Origin: Candidatus Roslinia caecavium
Lineage (GTDB): Bacteria; Bacillota; Clostridia; Monoglobales; Monoglobaceae
Direction: 5' to 3'
DNA: 64,000 bases
Assembly: GCA_904419955.1 (NCBI GenBank)
Contig: CAJFTO010000005.1
Coordinates: forward strand, 40,665-104,664
Numbering within the stretch: the first letter of the stretch is position 1; each line of letters begins with the position of its first letter. Below, in pieces: positions 59,575-64,000 of this stretch. The notes under the pieces were generated by a model. That model was not told the DNA's origin. It did not search any database and saw only the letters and a list, made by a program, of their open reading frames with translations. The translations under genes were made by a program, and so were the position numbers.

Positions 59575-62500
59575 ATGAAGAGAATATTCATGTTTTTATT
59601 CGCGTTGGCGGTAGCCGTATCGACGCTTAGCGGCGCTAAGTTTACGGACGTAAGCGCGGCGGAGGTAATAGAGATCTCAAACGTCGCGGATCTGATGTGT
59701 ATAGCGGATAGACCGGACGCGGATTATCGGCTTGCAAACGATATAGATATGGAGGCGCTCGACGATTTAGACGGTTTTGAGTGGGAGTCTATCCCGTCGT
59801 TTTCCGGTAACTTCTACGGCGACGGTCACTGCATAACGGTGATAGACGAGCCTTTGTTTGGGACGATCGAAAGCGGCGCGACGGTGCAGGATCTAAAAGT
59901 AGAGGGTTCGAGTATATACAGAGACGGGGACGCCGGTATTTTTGCCGGGGTGGTTAAAGGCGAGATCAGAAATTGCTGCGCTGTCGGCAGTATAGCGGGA
60001 GCGGGATCCGTGGGCGGCTTTGCGGGAGCGATACTCGGCGGAAAGACGTCGGATTGCTACGCGTCCGTTCGCATTTCGCAAACTCTGGAAGAAGGGGTAG
60101 GAATAGGCGGTTTTGCGGGAGCGGTCGAAAACGCCGATATTTCGAACTGTTACTCTTCAGCCGAAATAGATCTGTTCAATAGCGACGACGTTCCTTACGA
60201 CGAAGTCGGAGGCTTTATCGGAGCGTGCGAAAACTCTGATATAAGCGGTTGTTATTATTATTTGACGGAAGATAGCGAGGAGCTTTCCGATATCGGAGCC
60301 GGAAGCGGAGCCACGGTCATGTTGAGCGCTGAAGAACTGAGATCCGCCGGGAGTTTTGAGGGATTCGACTTCGTTGATACGTGGACTATGATCGAGGGAA
60401 CTACAGAGCCACGGCTTATCTCGATAAACGGCGTCGGGACCGAGGAGAAGCCGTACAGGATACATAGCGCAGACGATTTCAACGACCTTGTTCCCGCCGG
60501 ATGCGGAGCCGAGAACGCCGGCAAATATTACATACTTGATTCGGATATAGAGGGAAATCTAAATATGATTGGCGACGATGAATCCGGATTTTCCGGCATA
60601 TTTGACGGCGCCGATCACGTTATACAAAAAAACAATAATAGCCTCTTTTACGCGATTGATCCGAACGGGGTCGTTAAAAATATTGTTTTGCGCGGAGGTC
60701 GGATCTATAGTGATATTTGCGGGTTGGGGTTTATAACATATTACAATTATGGCGTTATTGAAAATTGCCATATATATGACTCGAGAGGCTCCTGCGACTC
60801 GAGCATGGGCGCGATCGCCGGATATAACATGAACGGTATAATTAGGCGGTGCAGCGCGGAAGATGTAAATGTTTCGGGAAAACAATCAGGTTTTGGAGGA
60901 ATAGTTGGATATAACAGCTTCGGAACAATATCGGAATGCGCGGCGCTCGATAGCAATATACGGGGCGGTCAAAATGACGTAGGAGGAATAGCCGGGATCG
61001 TCAACGGCGGACTGATTGAAAACTGTATGGTTTTAAACGGCAAAGTGAAAATTCCGGGAACTATACCGCGTTTAGGTAACGCCGGAGGAATAGCGGGAGG
61101 ATTATACGAAAGCGGTATAATCAAAAATTGCTTTGCCGATCAAGAGATAGATTCCCCAAATAACGGCGGGGGAATAGCGGGGAATATAGACGAGACCGGC
61201 GGTATTGAAAATTGTTATTATAACTCCGAAAAGACGGAGGCGGCCGTTGGGAGAACAAAAACTATGACGGGAGCGCTAAATTCTGATACGATAAAAGATA
61301 TTTCTAATTTTATAGGATTTGATTTTAATAATGTGTGGACAAAAGACGAGGAGGGGAATATAACAATAGCGACGGTCTTTGGACGCGGAACCGAGGAAAG
61401 CCCGTATATCATAAGAACCGAAAACGATTGGTATAACGTTGGCGACGGGATCAACGCCGATGGCGAGCGCGTTTACTACGCTCTAAATAACGACTTAATT
61501 TCCGGCGTATATAGTTTGGACAGTTTTAACGGGAGCTTTAACGGTCAAGGACATATGGTAAGAGCGTCGATATTTATAGAGGAGTTAAACGAATACGGCT
61601 TTTTAAGTAACGTCGTAGTTTACAAAGGCAAGGCGGTTCAAGACGTCAATGGCGGAACCGTAGAGAACTGCGCGACAATATTAGAATCCGTGTTTAACAG
61701 CGGCTTTGCCGGAACTTTGAACGGAGGAAGGATTTCAAATTGCGCGTCTGTCGTAGCCGACGCGTCTTCCGTGGTTTTGGCCGGCGGCTTTATCGGCGAG
61801 GTTACCGGCGGGATCATAACCGATTGTTACGTTAAAAACGCGGCGGTCAGCGGCGACGAATATTCGGGCGGATTCGTGGGAAAGAATTCGGGCGGAAGGA
61901 TAAGTAACTGCTATGTATACGGAGGCGAAGTCTTGAGCTTGAACACGGCCGGCGGTTTTGCCGGACGTAACGACAACGGCGGAATTATAGAAAACTGTTA
62001 TACTACCGCGATGGTAACGGAAAGCGGAACTTATAGCGGCGCGTTTGTCGGACTAAACTACGCGACGATACAAAATGTATTCGCGGACAACAGCGAGGTA
62101 GCCGCTTTCGCAGGGATAGACGATGGGATAAGCTCAAATATAAGCCTTAGTTCGGACGGCGGGGTTATGCGGACCGAGTTTATTAAAACGGCTTCGACCA
62201 ACTTAATCGTAAACGATACTACAATATATATTCCAACGGATCGGCCGACTACTCAAAATGTTCTCGCGGATATAGAAGGACACTGGGCTGAGGTAACGAT
62301 ACGCAACCTTGTTGAAAAAGGCGTAGTAAACGGCTACGAGGACGGTACGTTCAGACCGGAGGAAAACGCGACCAAGGGCGAATATATCAAACTGCTTATG
62401 ACCGCCGCGGAAGAAGGAACAAGCGGAGCTTTCACGAACTATCCGGACGTAAACGAGTCCTGGGCGAAAGGCTATATCACCCGCGCGGTGGACCTTGGTA

Positions 62501-62784
62501 TCTGCGATAATATAAATACGTCCGAGGAAAGTTTCGGAGTAGACGAGCCGATAACGAGAGCGCAGGCGGCGACGCTCATGGGCAGACTGTTCGCGCCGGG
62601 CGTTACGGGAACGCCCGAGTTCACGGATTCGGCGGACATACCCGACTGGGCGTCCGATCCGATATACGCGAGCGCGCAGCTCGGACTGATCGAAGGCGAC
62701 GACGGCGCGTTCAGAGCAATGGACAACCTAACGAGAGCCGAGGCGGCGACGATAATTGCGAGGGTAATAAATTATATAGGTTAA
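59575..62784 (+). CDS. Second giant GLUG-repeat surface protein with three SLH domains
   Basis: A 1069-residue paralogue of the protein at 53801-56944, aligned along its entire length. Signal peptide 1-28, a GLUG beta-helix of similar repeat numbering (GGFAGAILGG, GGIVGYNSFGTISECAALD, GGFVGKNSGGRISNCYVYGGE), and three C-terminal SLH domains from about residue 890 (DIEGHWAEVTIRNLVEKGVV). The stretch around 61860-62110 is nearly identical to 56010-56250 of the first gene, while much of the rest has diverged. Probably co-transcribed with GH97. GGGGGAG precedes the ATG. Its role is unknown; adhesion or substrate capture is plausible. Confidence 0.88.
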   Translation: MKRIFMFLFALAVAVSTLSGAKFTDVSAAEVIEISNVADLMCIADRPDADYRLANDIDMEALDDLDGFEWESIPSFSGNFYGDGHCITVIDEPLFGTIESGATVQDLKVEGSSIYRDGDAGIFAGVVKGEIRNCCAVGSIAGAGSVGGFAGAILGGKTSDCYASVRISQTLEEGVGIGGFAGAVENADISNCYSSAEIDLFNSDDVPYDEVGGFIGACENSDISGCYYYLTEDSEELSDIGAGSGATVMLSAEELRSAGSFEGFDFVDTWTMIEGTTEPRLISINGVGTEEKPYRIHSADDFNDLVPAGCGAENAGKYYILDSDIEGNLNMIGDDESGFSGIFDGADHVIQKNNNSLFYAIDPNGVVKNIVLRGGRIYSDICGLGFITYYNYGVIENCHIYDSRGSCDSSMGAIAGYNMNGIIRRCSAEDVNVSGKQSGFGGIVGYNSFGTISECAALDSNIRGGQNDVGGIAGIVNGGLIENCMVLNGKVKIPGTIPRLGNAGGIAGGLYESGIIKNCFADQEIDSPNNGGGIAGNIDETGGIENCYYNSEKTEAAVGRTKTMTGALNSDTIKDISNFIGFDFNNVWTKDEEGNITIATVFGRGTEESPYIIRTENDWYNVGDGINADGERVYYALNNDLISGVYSLDSFNGSFNGQGHMVRASIFIEELNEYGFLSNVVVYKGKAVQDVNGGTVENCATILESVFNSGFAGTLNGGRISNCASVVADASSVVLAGGFIGEVTGGIITDCYVKNAAVSGDEYSGGFVGKNSGGRISNCYVYGGEVLSLNTAGGFAGRNDNGGIIENCYTTAMVTESGTYSGAFVGLNYATIQNVFADNSEVAAFAGIDDGISSNISLSSDGGVMRTEFIKTASTNLIVNDTTIYIPTDRPTTQNVLADIEGHWAEVTIRNLVEKGVVNGYEDGTFRPEENATKGEYIKLLMTAAEEGTSGAFTNYPDVNESWAKGYITRAVDLGICDNINTSEESFGVDEPITRAQAATLMGRLFAPGVTGTPEFTDSADIPDWASDPIYASAQLGLIEGDDGAFRAMDNLTRAEAATIIARVINYIG

Positions 62785-62810
62785 AAGTTTGGAAGATCCG
62801 TAACTTCAGG

Positions 62811-62845
62811 AGCTTCGCGGCGCCATGCGGCTGCGGAGCTTTTTG
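62811..62845 (+). terminator. Terminator after the second GLUG-SLH gene
   Basis: Stem AGCTTCGC/GCGGAGCT (one G-T pair) around 14 bases, then TTTTT. Confidence 0.75.
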
Positions 62846-62933
62846 ACTCGCGTAAAGAATTTTAACGCAATTTTAAGGCTCGATATGATATAATAGATCC
62901 GATCGATAAACAAGTATGGAAAGGTGATGTGAA

Positions 62934-63791
62934 GTGGGTCGCGCAAAAAGGATAGTTTCTTTTATATTGATATCAATAATATGCTGCGGATTGTGTTCGT
63001 GCCAAAACGCGGCCGAGGCGCCCGAGCAGGTAGTCGCGCCGGAGGCGGGCGGCGATTTCTATATAACCGTTTTGGATATAGGGAAGGCCGACGCGATAAT
63101 ACTCAGGACGTCAGATAAAACCGCGCTGATCGACTGCGGCGAAGACGGCGACGGCGAAGACGTAGTCGAATATCTTTTTAAACTCGGTATAGATAGGTTG
63201 GACTATTTGATAATTACGCATTTCGATAAGGATCATGTCGGCGGCGCCAAAGACGTTATATCAAGTTTAGGAGTGGACAGGATTTTCACGCCGGATTACA
63301 CAGGGAATAACGACGAATACGAGGAGTTTATTGCGGCGGCCGAACAGGCTGGGGTCGAGCCGGAGAAGCTGAGCGGCAATATAAGCTTTACGCTTGGCGA
63401 CGTATCGATGGAAATATATCCTCCGCTTAAGAGTTATTACGCCGAGGGCGACAACGATTACTCCCTGGTCATAAGCGCGACGCACGGAGAAAACAGTTTT
63501 TTATTCGCCGGCGATGCGGAGAAAGAAAGACTATCGGAACTTTCGCTGCAGACGGAGCTTAAGCATGATTTCCTAAAGGTTCCGCATCACGGCCGCGTAA
63601 ACGATGAAACCGAAAACTTCTTAAACAGCGTAAGTCCAGAATACGCAGTGATAACCTGCAGTAAGAAAAATCCGCCTGACGACGAAATATTAAATATCTT
63701 AAACGCGCTCGGATGCAGCGTATATCTTACCGAAGACGGCGACGTCCAAATTAAGAGCGACGGTAAGACGATAATGGCGGATTATGTATAA
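62934..63791 (+). CDS. Lipoprotein MBL-fold hydrolase (ComEC C-terminal-like)
   Basis: A 285-residue protein. Residues 1-23 form a lipoprotein signal ending in GLCSC with Cys23 as the likely lipidation site. The rest is a metallo-beta-lactamase-fold domain of the ComEC/Rec2 type: VLDIGKADAIIL, ALIDCGEDGDGEDVV, YLIITHFDKDHVGG (zinc-binding HxDxDH pattern), FLFAGDAEKERL and VPHHGRVND. Stand-alone proteins of this type are common in Clostridia, with presumed extracellular nuclease or phosphodiesterase activity, not demonstrated. The start is GTG at 62934 with GAAAGGTGATG upstream. It is the last gene before the presumed stable-RNA operon. Confidence 0.88.
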   Translation: MGRAKRIVSFILISIICCGLCSCQNAAEAPEQVVAPEAGGDFYITVLDIGKADAIILRTSDKTALIDCGEDGDGEDVVEYLFKLGIDRLDYLIITHFDKDHVGGAKDVISSLGVDRIFTPDYTGNNDEYEEFIAAAEQAGVEPEKLSGNISFTLGDVSMEIYPPLKSYYAEGDNDYSLVISATHGENSFLFAGDAEKERLSELSLQTELKHDFLKVPHHGRVNDETENFLNSVSPEYAVITCSKKNPPDDEILNILNALGCSVYLTEDGDVQIKSDGKTIMADYV

Positions 63792-63930
63792 GCGGCGTAT
63801 TTAAAATTTTTCGGTAGCGATATATCTATGAAAATGTATAATAGATTATGGAGAATTAACTATAAGCTTTAGAGAAAATATAATTAAATAGGGAATATTC
63901 GCCAAAAAGGAAAAAAAGGCGAAAAAGGTG

Positions 63931-63960
63931 TTGACAAAGAGGGAGGAAAGGTAGTATAAT
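63931..63960 (+). promoter_or_regulatory. Very strong promoter at the right edge, probably of an rRNA or tRNA operon
   Basis: TTGACA (63931-63936), 18 bases, TATAAT (63955-63960), preceded by an A-rich upstream tract (63900-63925). The start point is followed by a GTCGCTGAGACA...GCGAAAAAGCGAG leader with a GCG/CGC hairpin and no ribosome binding site. Bacillota rRNA operons often begin this way. The body of the operon is outside the window, so identity is inferred. Confidence 0.6.
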
Positions 63961-64000
63961 AGCGGAGTTGTCGCTGAGACATTTGCGAAAAAGCGAGTCG

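Noticed and set aside
1..64000. tRNA or rRNA genes inside the window
   Set aside because: Reading intergenic regions by eye found no TPsiC-arm GTTC-A-C pattern with a paired acceptor stem, and no rRNA-like sequence.

Overview
The window looks like chromosome from an anaerobic, Gram-positive member of the Clostridia (Bacillota). Evidence: near-perfect AGGAGG ribosome binding sites, frequent TTG and GTG starts, TTGACA/TATAAT promoters with 16-18 bp spacers, a Veg-family gene, FabK as enoyl reductase in a plsX-fabH-fabK-fabD-fabG-acpP-fabF cluster, HemZ, ThiW, a K+-type membrane pyrophosphatase, a split cobalamin methionine synthase, and S-layer-homology (SLH) surface proteins. Species cannot be named from sequence alone. 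No tRNA gene, rRNA gene, CRISPR array, transposase or phage gene was found. The last 70 bases carry a very strong promoter that probably starts a stable-RNA operon beyond the edge.

Layout. 1-5 kb: tail of a family 43 glycoside hydrolase, a HIT hydrolase, a YgjP-type metalloprotease, an OLD-like ATPase and an NlpC/P60 hydrolase. 5-10 kb: polyphosphate kinase, MgtE magnesium channel and Veg. 10-12.6 kb: an AT-rich accessory stretch with dispersed repeats, a toxin-antitoxin-like locus coding a 25-residue hydrophobic peptide with an opposing antisense promoter, a decayed second copy, an XRE regulator and two unknown genes. 12.7-23.5 kb: mostly minus-strand genes (pyrophosphatase, DUF218, RluA-like pseudouridine synthase, carbohydrate-binding surface protein, CinA, ThiI, NifS). 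23.7-36 kb: plus-strand DNA repair, stringent response and RNA modification genes (mutS2, recJ, relA, MBL hydrolase, hemZ, recA, recX, rimO, pgsA). 36.4-45.5 kb: the fatty-acid cluster, rnc, a radical SAM gene and thiW. 45.9-51.3 kb: a GH25 lysozyme and the methionine/folate group (metF, a stand-alone MetH activation protein, metH). 51.5-63.8 kb: secreted and surface proteins, ferritin, two giant GLUG-repeat SLH paralogues flanking a GH97 glycosidase with SLH anchors, and a lipoprotein MBL hydrolase.

How the genes work together. plsX through fabF builds acyl chains on ACP, and PgsA with PlsX links this to phospholipid synthesis. NifS and ThiI form the sulfur relay for 4-thiouridine in tRNA. 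MetF, MetH and its activation partner form the methyl-tetrahydrofolate to methionine route. The SLH proteins and GH97 look like a cell-wall-anchored glycan-handling locus.

The most unusual signal is a 178-base structured repeat. Two exact head-to-tail units lie immediately upstream of the RluA-like gene and a third lies between rnc and the radical SAM gene, 26 kb away on the other strand. Each copy next to a gene ends in the Shine-Dalgarno sequence of that gene, and both genes resemble RNA-modifying enzymes. It behaves either as an undescribed cis-regulatory RNA or as a small mobile repeat that carries a translation signal. Other notable items are the small toxin-like locus and its relic, a fragment of metH left behind a foreign-looking secreted gene, and an acidic extension on Veg.
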